A stretch of DNA of 64,000 nucleotides from Cardiocondyla obscurior (lineage: Eukaryota > Arthropoda > Insecta > Hymenoptera > Formicidae): the NCBI RefSeq assembly GCF_019399895.1, contig NC_091882.1, positions 2,666,001 through 2,730,000 of the forward strand. Reading direction: 5' to 3'. Under the pieces are notes generated by a model. The model was not told where the DNA came from and did no database searches. It saw only the letters and a program-made list of their open reading frames with translations. The position numbers and the translations under genes were made by a program. This document shows, in pieces, positions 26,901-41,200 of this stretch. Every line of letters begins with the position of its first letter. Position 1 is the first letter of the stretch.

Positions 26901-29900
26901 CCGGAGTGCGTTGTAGCGCAATGGACCGATTAATTTTAGAGATTGCTTAAATCAGGTAACGACGACCCGAGGCGGGCCGGACGGGAGAGAAAAAACGCCG
27001 CGGCCTGAAAAATAAACCGTCCGCCTTCTCTGGTTAAAATCCCCCTCGCGCCTCCGCTCGAGGCGGAATGCTAAAAAGTCTGTAAGATTACATTTACATT
27101 CGAGATGGAATGTTAAAAACATCGGGAGTGTCGCAAGAGCAACGGTCGTAATAAAATTAAAAAAAAAAAAAAAAAATAAAGTAATAAAAATAGAAAACCA
27201 ATGCGGTAACGAAACGGAGATATGAATAAGACGCGATGTAATGGTTTATTCGTAACCGGCGCATTTAATTTCAATTATTTCCTAAATAAATTCATTTCAC
27301 CTAGCGGCGGGGAGAACTTAGCATTTTCTCGTCTAGAGAAAATCAATTCCGGAATGGACGCTGAAAGAATGCCCGAGCGAAAGAAACGGAACGATAGTTC
27401 TAGGACGCGACGTAGGTGCGTCTTTATCGTCGCGGCCTTGCGCGTATGTAGGCGACCGCGGTGATATGCGGGTGTTACGTTCTTCAACATCTCTTTTTTT
27501 TTTTTTTTCCTTTTTTTCCTTTTTATTTTCTCCTATTTACGCCACTCATTCACATAGCGTGTTACGTCCGCAATTGCACCGCGATGCATGCCGGCCTCGC
27601 ACGCGATCCGCTCCGCAAAGATAAGTTTTTGACCGAGCGAATCCGTCGTCGCGAGGAGAATCAAATCGGAACCCGCGCGAGTTCTTTCGTCGGCAACCAA
27701 GTGACAGGCCTCGTTATCAACTGCCCCCGCATCGGGCGGCGCGAGATAAACAGCTCGGTGGATAAACGGCGATGCAATTATTTGTTGCGCATTATCTATC
27801 GATACTCGGTTGCAAGCGAAGCATGCCGCTCGCGGCCGTAGACTCCTTATCGGCGTTATCGCGCCCGAGTAAACCACGGGCGGGAGAGGGGAGGCCCCGA
27901 TATGACGCCGCGAGAGGAGGCATCGCCTGCCGTCAAATAAAATCTTTTCAGCCCCCGCTATCCCGCGCGCGGCTGCAAGCTGTCCCGGCAAAACTGGTTC
28001 CGAAGACCTTTTTGCCGGGCTCTCCGGCTTCCTTCTTGCCTCGTCTTATTTCTCACAGCCGAGATCGCCGCCGACGGCACCGAAGTGCGTGCTCGCGCGC
28101 GCGTCCCACAGCCTCCGGTTTCGAGGAAAAGAAAATCGACCCTACCAACAATTTTTCCCATACGATGATAAATGACGGGAGTCACCGGCGCGCCGGATTA
28201 TCCGGGCTCTCTTTTTCGGCACCGCTCAAGTTATTCCCCGTCGCTCTTTCATACGTGCCTACAATAAAGCCTCTCCGAGAAGCCACGGTTTCTTATTTCA
28301 GTAAACAAGGTATCGACATATTTCAGGCACATTTCTTTTTCGAAAGACAAAAGGATTACAAGGCTAGAAATCGATGCGAAAAGTCGAGAACCAATATTTC
28401 AGATTCAGGTAAAAACGTCCCTTTGCGCGCGCGATAAATTATCGCGGGGATTATCATTTATTTTTATCCTCGCCTTATTTTGTTTTTTTTTTTTTTCGAG
28501 CATATCGTGCGAGAAAAAAAGTTCATTAAGTAGAATCGTAAAATATATATATTCACGGTGGCAGCTTGCGTCGCGATTCGTTCAGTGTTGGTATCCGTCC
28601 GCAGACTTTTTAAGCAACCGTCCACATTCGTCGCCCGTACAATATTTATATATAGGACTCCGGGCCGCGTGACGGGAGACGGTTACACGCGATGCGAAAC
28701 CGAAGGATCTGAAACCTGCAAAACTGGATTCCCCTTCGTCCGCGTGATGTATACATCGCAAAATTACCGGCTCGCTTCTCGCACCGCGGAGATATCATCG
28801 CGGAGCGATGGCGGCGCGAATTCGTGCGTTACTCGTGGTTAAACCGCCGCGCGATTTCACTTCCACTTGCTCCTCTCGGCCATGCGTGTCGATTATTATT
28901 TCTTTGTGTCCGCCGTATCTGAGCACTCACCCATCGCGACAAGATCGTATCTGTTGGGGAAACACTTCGTAATAATAATAAAAAAAAAAGAAAGAAAAAA
29001 AATTCCCCCGAACAATCGATATAATGCGAGACTGCAGATACGACGCGGAAGGATTGAAATTGTATTTGAACGTGCTGTTTCATTACGTAAAATTATCGTA
29101 CGTGAAACATTATTTCTTATAACTTTTAACGGAAGAGGCGAAAGTAGATAGCACTTTGTGTCATTTAACGTGTACATAATTATAAATAGCATTTATGTTC
29201 CTTTATTTTATTCGGCCGGCGACGTCCGACGCCTCGTCTAACGCTTCGTTCAAAGAGGAAAGTCCCCGCGGCTAGCACTTCGTCACGAGAACGATTTCGC
29301 ATGAAATATGCACGTCGGTATCTCTCCGCCGTGCATTTTCACCTCCCCCCGTGTAACTTCCCGTCCTTTGTTTCCTATCTGCCGCTTTTCACCCCCCGAT
29401 TAGAACCCCGTAAGAGAACTCCTCCACCTGAGCGCACGAGAATACGAACACCTCCCCATCGTCTTTCACGTCGCCCCTCGCGTCCGCGGTATACTCCCTT
29501 CATTATGCAGTTATTTCGAATTCATGGATATTCATAGACGACTCGAATATGCTGATAGCAAAAAATTAAAACCTGTTTTTTCGGCCTATTTTTTGAAGCC
29601 CGAGTTTCAAACTTTTTTTTTTTTTTATGTAGTATTGTATGATGGGGATATTAATTTCAGAAAAATTTTAAGACGAACGTAGACACGGTTTAGGAGATGT
29701 GACGGGGTGAAAGTGATGGTGTCTCACAATCCATAACTTTCATCCCCTTGTATCTTCGAAACCCGTGCCTATGCTCGTCTTGAAACTTTACTGGAATCGT
29801 TTCGTCTAGCAGGTAAAAATGAGGGAAAATTTGCCATTATTCTTCCGAGCGTTTTTCGCCCGCGATCCCGACCTCGCGTTGACAAAATAAATTTCAAGAA

Positions 29901-32900
29901 ACGCGCGTGGCCGGCCGCGCGCGAAATTATTTTCGTGTATCGTGCATAATCTGCGGCGCATTAACGTTCAATAATAATAGCCGTTATCGGCAATAGGTGA
30001 TAAAGTCGAATTTATGTCGCACGTGTGACGACCGTGGCGGTTCATTATCGGCGAAATGCGGGCGATAACGAGCGTTGACGAAAGCGCGAAATCGCTTTGT
30101 AAAAATTTCAACTTCGCCGAGCGGCTACGCGTACGCCTTTGATCAATCAATGCCCGCCGTGCATCCCGGGCACTCGTCTCTCCGGACGTGCGGAAGTCTA
30201 TGCGAAATTCAAGACCGGGCCTGCGTTACGTCAGCCGATACCGTTGAACAAATTTTGGGGATAATTAGTAGGCGCCGGTGCCGTTAGAATCAAACGCCCG
30301 ATAAAAGTGTAGCGGTACCCGGGGAAAAAAAAAAAAAGAAGAAGAAAAAAAAAATTCACGACTTTCGACTCTAATATTTCAGCGCGCAGGTATGAAGTTA
30401 ACGGACCGCTACAGAACCGAGCGTCCACGTTAATGTTACCACGACGTGAATTTTTGCTCGCGCGAGTCCAGCACCTGACAATCTCGAGCGAGGGAAAAGG
30501 TATCGATATCCCATTAAGTTCTAAGCCGTCTTGGTCCGGCAATTAAGCGTCGCTAAACCAATAACGGAGATTGTGCTCGCCCGGTGTAGGGGAGGGGGGG
30601 AGACAAAATCATTAATCACAAGCCGGCGTAATTAATTATACACTCTCCCGCTCGTTCTTTCGCGGCGATCTCGGAAGGCGCCGCTGCACTTTTCGAAAAA
30701 GAAAAAAGAAAGAAAAAAATATCGTCGAGCATCCGTCGCGACGGCCGCTCTCGCCACGATAGATAAACCGCGTTCGCTACAGAGCTGCGGAGCATCGCGT
30801 AGCAGTTAATTATCGGGGACACGGGAACGTAAAAGGGGAATAAATTGCGCTTATCGATCGCGGCATGCGAGACTCGTACGACGCCGCGTGTGTATTACGT
30901 TCAGGAGAAGATCGTGGTTGCACAACGGCCCCTTTTTTCTCTACCCTTTCTCTCCCTCCGCCGCCGCTATTATTGCCCGAATATCTCGCGAAGGGCTTGA
31001 TCTAAACTGTGTAAGCGCGAAGGCACTCGGTACAGGAACAGTTCGGGTTCCTGTATATTTTTTTTTTATTTTTCCCATTCAGGTCGACCGCGGTCTTCCA
31101 CTTGCAGATCCGATTGAGTCGCGCGTAACACATCCAGGTGCTCGATGCAAGTCGACGCAAACGGGTTCCGAGTAGCGTAAGGACCGCGCAAAGGCTACCG
31201 GAAGTAGCCGTGTGGTTTTGGATTCCCCGCTTCCTGGCAAGGCGGTTTTATTTCGCGCTGTCGCACTGAATAATAAAAAAAAAAAAAGACATGTGCGCGC
31301 GCGGTCGCGAACACATCGAGCTTCTGCCTTGAAAATCGCGCGATTTCTTGCACGTACGTTTACGCGGATTTCTTTTCTCATACGAGCGCGCTGTACAAGA
31401 GCTGTGGGAAACAAATAGTTTCCCCGCCTCGACGTCCCGCCGGCGTATCTCCGAGAGAAGTCGATACTTTGAATAAAAGAGAGACGTTAATTTTTCCCTC
31501 GTTATTAATGCTCCAGTTCGAGGCTACCGCACTCGCGTGAAAAACCGAGGAAAAAACGAGGCAGGCGAGGGGGAGAATTGGCGAGGATCGTGAATGAAAT
31601 GGACGCGACAGTTTTCACGCTTATCAGGTTTTGACTTTATCAATGTTCGCGCGTCGAGACGTAAACCGGTGACTTCGACGAAGCGTGAGAGGGAGGGGAG
31701 GCGAAGGCGTGGAAGGAAAGGTTGAAGATACAGAAATACAGAGGTTGAAGATATGTCGTTTATTTCGGCCTTGGACATTCCCGTACATTCCGTTACTTTA
31801 ATTAAATCAGAAGATATGTAGTTCTCGAAGTCGCGATTAGCGTGCCAGGCCACGGGGAATCTCGTCGCTTCCTGGCGCGATCACTGAGCTTCTAAATCGC
31901 ACGCAAGTGCCGCGCACTTTGTAAAAAAAAAAAAGAAAGAAAAATCCACGTTCCAGTTAAAACGCGATAAACATCCGTTTTCGCGCCTCGATTACATTTT
32001 CATCGGGCGGCCGACTCTCGTTGCGCGAAAACCCCCGCCGTCCAGCCGTCGTTGCCGCCACCGCGATCATTCGTTTCCGCACTTTTTATCGTTTCAGACC
32101 GCTGAAAATTACGGTAGCAACAATACCTCGAGATAATTTGTCACGCCCTAACAAGCTCGCAAAATTTCGAAATCAGCAAAGCAGAATCCGCGCGTGAAAG
32201 ATTTCCATGGGGCTTTTGTGGAACGTCTCTCCGCTCGACTTTTTTTTTTTTTGGCCGCGACGGAACCGCGTCTCGCTTTCAAAGTCCTCGAGTGAAATCC
32301 GCCGCAAGGTCGCGAGCCGGTAACGAGCGATTTAGGACGGAAATGCCGGGCGTGATCGTTCGCATCATACGTGCGCAACTCTTCGCGTAATGCTATTTTC
32401 TTTTTTCTTTTTTTTTTTTTCCTGTCCCGCACCTCGTGCTCTTTTTCGCGCCGCTCCGTTCTCTCTCCCCCTCTTTTCCCTACTTCATGATCGAAGTGCA
32501 GGCTTCAGATCGCAAGCGACGACGGTGTACTTGCTGAAATTACGAATTCATTACTGGCGAATAACTTTCACTCCGCCGCCGTAAAGGCGGCGTTATTTCG
32601 CACGGACTACGACCGGACGATCGTACCGTCGGTGATATCTGCCGATGCGTTTACTTATTGGGAAACTCGAGCCGCGGCTTGCAGTTGCGTAAAATGGTGT
32701 AAACCGAACCGCGGTGTTCTGCATATTTAACTTTGATTTGCCCCAAAATTCCCCCTCGCGGTGGAAGCGAGACCTAATCTTTTCAGGCTGCCGGCCTCAT
32801 TTCGTTGCGGTGAACTAATTGATTAAAAAAAATTGCCAGTCGAGTAAGCGGACGGTTCGATCAGCTAGCCGGTGCAATGACCGCGAGCCATCGGATACGC

Positions 32901-35240
32901 AGTGCGTAGGTCAAGTTCCGGAACGTATCGGCGAAGCCGGACGTCGCTCGCGAATTACTTTATTCCGCCGGGAAAGAAAAAGGATTAAGTTCTCATCCTT
33001 TGCTCGGCTCACCTCGTCGCGTTTCGCGGAGAAAAAACGGCTAAGAGTTTCGCTCTTCTTTTTTTCTTTTTTTTTTTATAACTTTTGCTATGGCGAACGA
33101 CGTAAAGACTCGGCCGAGCGAGAACAATTCTCGCGTAAATTTCTGTACAATAAATCGCGTTGCGCTCTTGTCAATGATAATTCGTGAAAAGGGAAACTAA
33201 CGCACGTGCCATTTAGTTCGCGCAATGTTTGCGAAAATACGCGCGTTATGCGCAGCCTGCAAATTGCGATACTACGGTTGCTTTATTTGCATATTATCAC
33301 GCCGCGAATCGCGCTACGGTTGTAAAATTGAAAAATAAAGTCCCGACCTTCGAGTCGCGATATTCAATCGTAATCTCTGCTCGGTTTTAAATTTCCCCGC
33401 TCGAATACGTGCTTGCACTTTTAAAGGCTCGCGACGAGAGAGCCAGTCGTTTCGCCGTCGTGGAATTCGGCGTGTTTCGTCATTCGTAAGTTTTCAATTT
33501 TATAAGATATCGGGAACAATGTCGCCGCCTTATTTATCAAGTACGCACCGTGCGTCTTTTCTTTTTCTTTTTTTTTTCTTTCTTTTTTTTTTATTTTTTT
33601 TCCTTTTTTTTCGCGAGCGCTAATTACGCAACGAGTGCTGACGCGGCAGCGTACGTGCCGCGAGCAATAATAATCAGTCGGCGAGGTATTAACGTCGCGC
33701 GATTATGCGAAATCAAAACCGGCGCTTCCATCAATCCGCGCAATATAACGTCAGTGTCACGTATCACTTTCGAAAATATTGCAAGCTGTATTGATAAATT
33801 CCACGACGTTCGGTCGACGAGAGCGTACCGCACGACGATGAATCACGGGGGCCCTCGGAGCTGGCCCGGCGAGCAGGCTTTTACGTTCGCCGGTCGGTCG
33901 ATTGAATAATTGCAACGAAACACCGAGAGAACGATTGACGCCTATTTGAGATAATTAAGAGAGGAGGAGCGAAGTCGACGCTGCGCCGGCGGATAATGGT
34001 TAATTAAACGCGCGCCAATTGCTCTCGAAGGCGTATAATATTCACGATTTACTTAAAGCATCGCCGCGAAACGGGATACACTTTTGTACGCCTCGGTCTA
34101 GTAACGCGAATTGTTTTTTTTTTAATTTTTTTACCGCGCATTTGATCGCGCCCTCGACATCTCGCTATTCGCGAAATAATAAGTATCGTCGGGAGTTTCG
34201 AAATCGTCGAAGCTCCAAGTTCCTCGCTGCTGGCATGCGAAGTTGAATTAGAATTTATGCGAATTTCGGCCGCCGTTTCGCGAGGACTTTAGTTCGCAAC
34301 CTTCGGTTGTCGCGAACCGAATTCACAATCAAAAATGTAAATTCTTTTTTTTTTTTTTCTTTTTTTTCTTTCCCTCCCTGGCAGCGAGCGACAGACATGG
34401 CTTTTCGTTTCGTGCCAAGAGAATTCGTCTCACCTCGACCGTATTAACGCTGGCTAGACTCGATCCGCCACCGCCGTCGTCACCTTTTTCTTTTAACTGG
34501 GCCTGACGTACTTCCTTACCAGTGCCTACAAGGCGCCCGACTTTTTACCGCCGTGCTCCAGATAGAGCGGCAGACTGACGTCGAAACTTGGTAGGAAAAG
34601 CCCCGGTGCATCGACAGAAATAACCAGCCAGCGCGTGCACCAAGTTTCAGCGTCTCGTTGAAAACGAACAGCGATCTTTTTTATTTCTTTTTTATCGAAA
34701 ATACAGGTGTACGAGGATTTTCAGCCTCTCTCGCGCGATAACGTCTTACCGGGTATCGGACGGCGATAAGGTGTCATTGCTAAATATAAAGATTGATAAC
34801 TTGGAGAGGCTGTAAGCGTTACCAGACCCGATTCAGGTAATTTATTATTTGCGAATTGATAATGATCCCTTACGTAAGCGAATACGCTTGTACTGCCGAC
34901 CGCGTTATCGCCCTATTCTCGACGCCGGTGATGAGCTCATATTTTAGCGAAAGGGTCACCACCGCTGACCCGGCCGTGATAAAGAAACGTTGAAAAATAC
35001 CGCCACTGAATCGAGCCGCGCTTTTATCGCCGCATCGGTTCTCCGATGTTTACCGGCCACTCGATTGCCTATAATCCAATATTAACCTTGTCGGGCAGGC
35101 ATGAAAATAATTTCTGTTAAATAACCTGAGACGGCGCGTTCGAGGCAGGCCCGACGAAAGGCGCAAAGTCGCAAACAAATCAATTAAGCGTATCACGCCG
35201 TGGACGCCGAGCGGGGCCGTTCGATCTGATTTTTACGTGG

Positions 35241-35285
<45 letters not shown>

Positions 35286-38200
35286 AGAAACGACGCAGCG
35301 GCAACACAGGTGTTACCGCCGCCGGGTAACGCGATGTCGAAACACGCCGAGAAGAGATTTCTCGTTCCCGTCACGATCGCGGCGTCTCCATTCGAGATAC
35401 TCGGATATTTCAGCAACGAGTCTGGAAAAATATTTAATTACGCTCGGTCACTCTCGCGGCGCCGAGGGCGCTCGTAAAGCCACGCTCCCCGGTACATCTC
35501 GTTCTTGCTGAGAGCTCGCCGGATGGAAAATCGAAATTCTACAAGGGTTTTGCACCGCGATATCTGTGCAAGTTTTTCGAAAGTTCTCCTCCCCCCCCTC
35601 TCTCCCCCCGCGCCGTTACCAGAAGCCGAGATCCTCGCGTGTCAGTCCGTGTTCTGGATCTTTTTCTCGTTGATAAATTAAAACGAGAGACGATGGAAAA
35701 TCAGCGAGGACAACCAGGCCGGTCATTACGAACGGAGAAAGACGAGAGCCTCGTCCCCAAGCTCCTTTATGTAAACCTTGAGGCATAGATCCGGATTCTT
35801 CAGGAGCTAACAGGAGAGATAGAGAAGCAGAGGAACGAGTGCGAGAAAGAGACAGAGAGATAGAGAAAGAGAGGAGACTCGGTAGAAGGGGCATAACTGC
35901 GTTCGGCTTCTCAGGTGTCTCCTCCACGGGAAGAAAACGGAGGGGAATCTCCACGCACTTTTAGATCGACAGGAGGTAAAAGCAAGCATGTCGGCGAAAG
36001 TGTTCTTGTATAATGCGCTCGACGCCGGTCCTCCGACCGTCAGAAACGAACGAATTTAACGATCAGGAGAAGAAAAAAAAAAAAAAAAAAAGAAAAAGAA
36101 AAGGATAAAAAAAAAGAAACCCAATCTCTGATCTCGCGACTCACCGACCTGCTCGCTGTAACGATCTCTTTATCGAAGAATTTCTTCGGATACCATTAAT
36201 CCCCTCGGCGTTCTCTTTTTTTTTCTTTTTTTAATTGAGCGAGAAAAACCTTATAATTCGAGGACACTTAACGAAAAGTTATATCTTGTAATGCGAGGCA
36301 AAATTGCGGGGGCCAATTTAATAATAAGACCGAGCCGCTGGATTTCGCGTTCGATGTTTATTAAAGGCAAGTGCTCTGATATCCCGACGCGTTCCGCCAG
36401 GAATTCCCGTTTATTATCCCCGGCGTACTTCGATATTACCACTGCACCTTCGCGTGCATACTCGCACACTTGCGGGCGTGTGCGCGACAGAATAGACTGC
36501 TGGAGAACGCACATATAGTTCGTGGCCCACAGGGGACAGCCCGGCGGCAAGTTCCGATTCGCGAAGTACGCTCGCGCTAGACTACCAGCGTAGTAGCGAG
36601 TACAAGCGAGGAGAATTGAGTTTCTATCTACTATCCGGCAACGATCTTGTCTCTCTTCCTCTCGTCTCTTTGCCCGCGGCTTTCCTCCTTTTCTCTCGCC
36701 TTCTCTCTCTCTCTCTCGCCGCCGCGGCCGTTTCGCTCCGGCTCGCTACCTCCTTCTCCTACTTCATATCGAAGGTATGTAGGCTGTGCTACATCCTTGC
36801 CCGGAAACCGTTACCTCGCTTGGCTTTACACTGAATGGAGCTCGCTATACCGTTGTTCCCCATACACGAATTTCCTTCGACCTCTCCTCCGCCGCCGCCG
36901 CCGTCGTCCCGTCATTATCGAACGCGGTTTCTTACGCGAGTAAACGACTTCTCCCTGTTCCCCTTTTTGCATATTAACGAGCTAGTCCTGCCGCCGATCG
37001 CGCGCGATGATTCGGCTCGATTTCGCGCGCGCCCCCGCCGCGTCCGCTTGACGGCCGCAAGTGAAATTTATTTACGGCGATCCCGGATCGGAAAAATGAA
37101 GCCGTGCTCACGCGGGACGCATGCGAATGCGCGAGGCGAGAGTGCGGTGCTGTTATCCTCGCGCGCCAAAAGTTTCTACTCTTCTTGGCGTTCCGATAGT
37201 CTTAAAAAAAAAAAAAAAAAAAAAAAATATTGCGACCGGCCGAGGGACCAGAAGAGAAGCCTCGGGATGCTGGAATCTCAGGGAAAACGGTCGGTCGATC
37301 GGCGAAAGCGGGTTATTTTTCGCGAACGAGGAACGGTAATATATATTAGACGATTGACGTAACGTGTGTTCGACTGTCGCGTTACAGTTGTAATTAACTG
37401 TCGGCGCGAGTCTATCTCACTCTCGCTCCGCTCGCGTCTCCTTCTCGGTCCCCCCGGCGTCTCTCTCTCTTTCTCTCTCTCGTATCGCGATTGCATTCTT
37501 CCGTAAAGTGCATTCTTGTTAACGATCGGCGGTACGCTGCCTGATAACTTAATCGCGCCGACGATTTCACGAACAATCGCGACCGAAAGCGATCGCTCGA
37601 GAAGGGAAAACGCGGAGATATCGCGGCTCTCGGGATCGGCGCCGAATGAACGCAAGTTTTACTCGCGCCACGTGGGGGTTTTTTTTTTCTTTTTTACGCT
37701 TGTAATTTACAGTTTGCCGTAGCTACGAGAATTACGAATTTGGCGTACGATCTTCGAAGGGCGGAGCGCTCTTTCGCGAAGGAGAGGGGAATTATTCTTG
37801 CGCATTCATTATTTTGTAAAAGGAAACTCTCCACGGTGAACCGTTCTGCGGTTCCGGCGGCACATTAAATAACTCTCTCCGCCCCTTTCTCATTCCGCAC
37901 CTTTTTTCTTTCGCGTTTTTTTTCTTTCTTTTTTTTTCTGCGACGCGACGACAATCGCGACGTCGACGACGGTAATCGGCCTTGCTGAGAACACACTTAG
38001 TGGCTGCGTATCGTCACGCAGAAGTGGGCCGGAGGATTATTTATACGTCGGTCGACACAGCTGATCGTCGCGGTACATCCTCCTGTCTTTTCTCACTCGG
38101 CCCGTATTTTTGTGCGCCGAACGAGCGAGCGGCGGGAATGCGCGGGAGACAAGAGAGAGAGGGTCTCCGGAACGGAAAGACATATTCGATCCGGCGCTGG

Positions 38201-41200
38201 TCCGAAATAGCGGCACAACCGACGGAAATAAACCGCGAATCGGCCGCGCCGACAAAGCGCGACCCTTTTCCACGACGGCTCTTTGACTCATCCCGGAATT
38301 TTTAGCGCCGCGATCATCTGCCGCTCGCGAATCGCGGATGCCCGAAAAACCCCCTTCGCGTGTCGAATCGCACGACGATTTTTACGTAATCGCTGCGCCA
38401 ACGATTTATCGGGACCCGGCTACCTACCTAAGCGTCGTTACGAAATTCCGCGGCGATCAGGATTACCCTTTTACGTAAGCTAATTTGCAAATTTTAGAAA
38501 TCGTGCCGCCCGAAATTTCGGGCGCACGGTTTTTTTCCTGGACAGGCGGAGAAAGCCACCGCGGCCGGTCGCAACGTAACGCCTTCAATTATCGGCCCGC
38601 ATCGCGTTTCGGCTCGATCGGCCGGTCACGAGTAGTTTGCGTGACGGACGCACGAGGGGAAAATATTTTTTCGGATCGATCTCCCCCTCGCTGTCAAACC
38701 CCCCGACGAGTTTATCGTGCCTTAATCCCGGACACACGGCCAGTCCGCGCTCCGCGATAACTCTCTCGCCGGATGAAAGGTGATTGCCGCGAATTCGCGA
38801 CGTGGAAAACAATTCCGGAGTGCGAGCACCTCGCGCGGGGCCGAACAGGTCCGTGGTCCGTCTACCAGACGCGCGAGGAGAATCGCCGTGAAAACTGGAA
38901 ATGAAAAATATCCGCCGGCTGGCGGCCGTCGAGCGCGTATCGAGATCGCATCGAGAGCGACGGTAGCTCTCTTCGTTCGCGGGGCCTCTTTTCCCCCCGT
39001 GCGTGTTACGAAAACGCGGCTTGTCGCGTCGCAATAGGAAGAGAGCGAGTCCGGCGTTAGCGCGGCGTAATCGCCCGGCCACGACGGCACCACGTCGTTT
39101 TATAACGCATAATGACGCGTTTCAAGACCAGTAGGTCGCGTCCACGGTAGTCGAGAAACGCCCGCCTCTCCTTCTGGGCACGGTTCATCGAGCACGAGCG
39201 CTGGGGTATAATCGCGCGAAGGGGGGAACGGGGGGGGGAGGCGGCGAGGACGGGAGAGGAACGAGAAGAGAAGGTGGAGGGAAGCTTACCTCGATCACAC
39301 ATGGTCTACGAAGAGCCCATTCGCGTGTATATTCATAACAGTAACTTTGCCGCGAATATCTAGCCGTCCCACCTCGTCTTCGTCGGCCCGTCTTCTCTCG
39401 CGAACGAGTCTAAGCGGCTCTCGATGAGCCTGCCGCCGTCGCCGTTCCGCTATGTAGGTTACTATCGCAACGGTCCGCGCCTCCTCGACCCGTCTTTAAG
39501 AAGGTCGTTTGCGAAGTAACCCGAACCTACTTCACGGCTCGAGCATGCCTTTCGGCTCTCACCTCTCCTCGCATCCTCCTTTTAACCCCTTGCAAACCCC
39601 CGCGGGTCGGCCCGATCGCGGCACGATCGGCTGCTCATTCACGCTCGTCTATTACCTCGATTACCGATTAAGAACACGCCGCGATGAACGACGCTTGAGT
39701 TACGACATTGGCAGACTAATACTTGCACTTCGAGCATTTTCCGCGCGGGCGTTTGATCGTTCTCCGGTAAGAGAATTTAAAAAAATGTCTTTTTTTTTTC
39801 TTTCTTTTACATATGTATATATATATTTAGCTCAATGATAGAAGTGGCATTTTTTAAGAGCGTCCGGCTGCCGGTGGGAATTCAGCAGGAATTCTCACGC
39901 GCTTCCAAAAATGGGTACACGGCCGGCGGTCGGGAAAGGGGGTCTGGTGGGGACGGGCATAGCCGAGAATGATAGCATCGGCCGTCAATCGAAGAAATCT
40001 CGCGCGAATATTATGTTGGAAAAGTAGCCTGGGCTCTCCACGAAAGTGGTAGGAGAAAACGCGAGACCTCGCCGGCTACCTTCGTCTACCCGAATCCGTT
40101 CTTCTCTTCGCCGCGGCCGAGGCACGCAGGGGCCTTCTCGTCTCGTTTGCATACCCGGCGCGTATCGTCGCGTGTCGATACCACTTTCGCGAATCATCGT
40201 GATTCACGAGAACTCGCGGCATTGTATCCGCGTAATGCGTCTCCGGCGCGGCCACCTCGGCCTTTCGCGGCGCAAGCGCTTCTTAGCGTCGTCTCCGTCC
40301 TTTTCTCCGAGATTCCTATACGACACAGCTACCGCTACGCGGCGGGTCTTTGAAGCGGCCGTCCGGCGAGCGCGTGTAGCCGCGGCGAGGGGGTCCAAGA
40401 GACGCGAGCCGCTGCCCACGTGATCGGACCTCGCGGATATATAAAGTGGCGGCGAGCCGCTAGGAATCAGCCACTCGACGACTGGCTCCGGAGTGCGATG
40501 CGCTCCGCGTTCTTCTCGCCCGCTCGAACGGAATACGTCGTTGATAGAGATGGCCGGAGGGAGAGGAGGAATAAATTGTCGCGCGGTGAACGCGAGAGAG
40601 AAAACGAACGGCTCTCCGAGAAAAGGAGAGACGAAAGGGCCGGAGAACGCGCTCGCTGACCGACCAGGTCAAAGACGCACGCGAAAAGAGAAAGAGCCTC
40701 CGGAAGCGATAAGTGCACCGCGTGGCCAACGACTTTGGAGGGCCGTAGGTGGTCCTGGGCTCGCGAAGGTGACGAAGTAACGTCTGGTGGACGACGGTCA
40801 TCGTTGCCGTCATTGTCAACGTCATTGACAACGTCATTATCGTCGTCATCGACGTCCCTCTCTCTCGCGAGAAGAGCGACGGGCGAGTTCTTAGAGAAGG
40901 GACGTCGTTCTCTCGCGAGGCAAGAAGGGAAGTGCCGGCACGTGTCCAGCGATCACATTGTCCAACGTTAACGCGATGGGACGTCTTCGTGTAAAAAAAA
41001 ATTAAAAAAAAAGAATGGAATCGCGGAATCGGCGCAGGCCCTCTTCGGTATCTCGCGTGAATGCCCAAATGAGGCGAGGCGTCGGCCTCGCGAAACAAAT
41101 ATCTCCGCGGATCTCGCGGCACGAGATATCATCCTACGCGTGCGGGATGCACGCACGTGTGTGTCGCACCATCGTTGCTACCGGATACTAGCAAGGTCTT

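Noticed and set aside
40460..41122. 220-codon minus-strand frame in intron 2
   Set aside because: Its central Met/Thr repeat is just the CGTCAT microsatellite read backwards, and the rest is Arg/Ser-rich with no domain.
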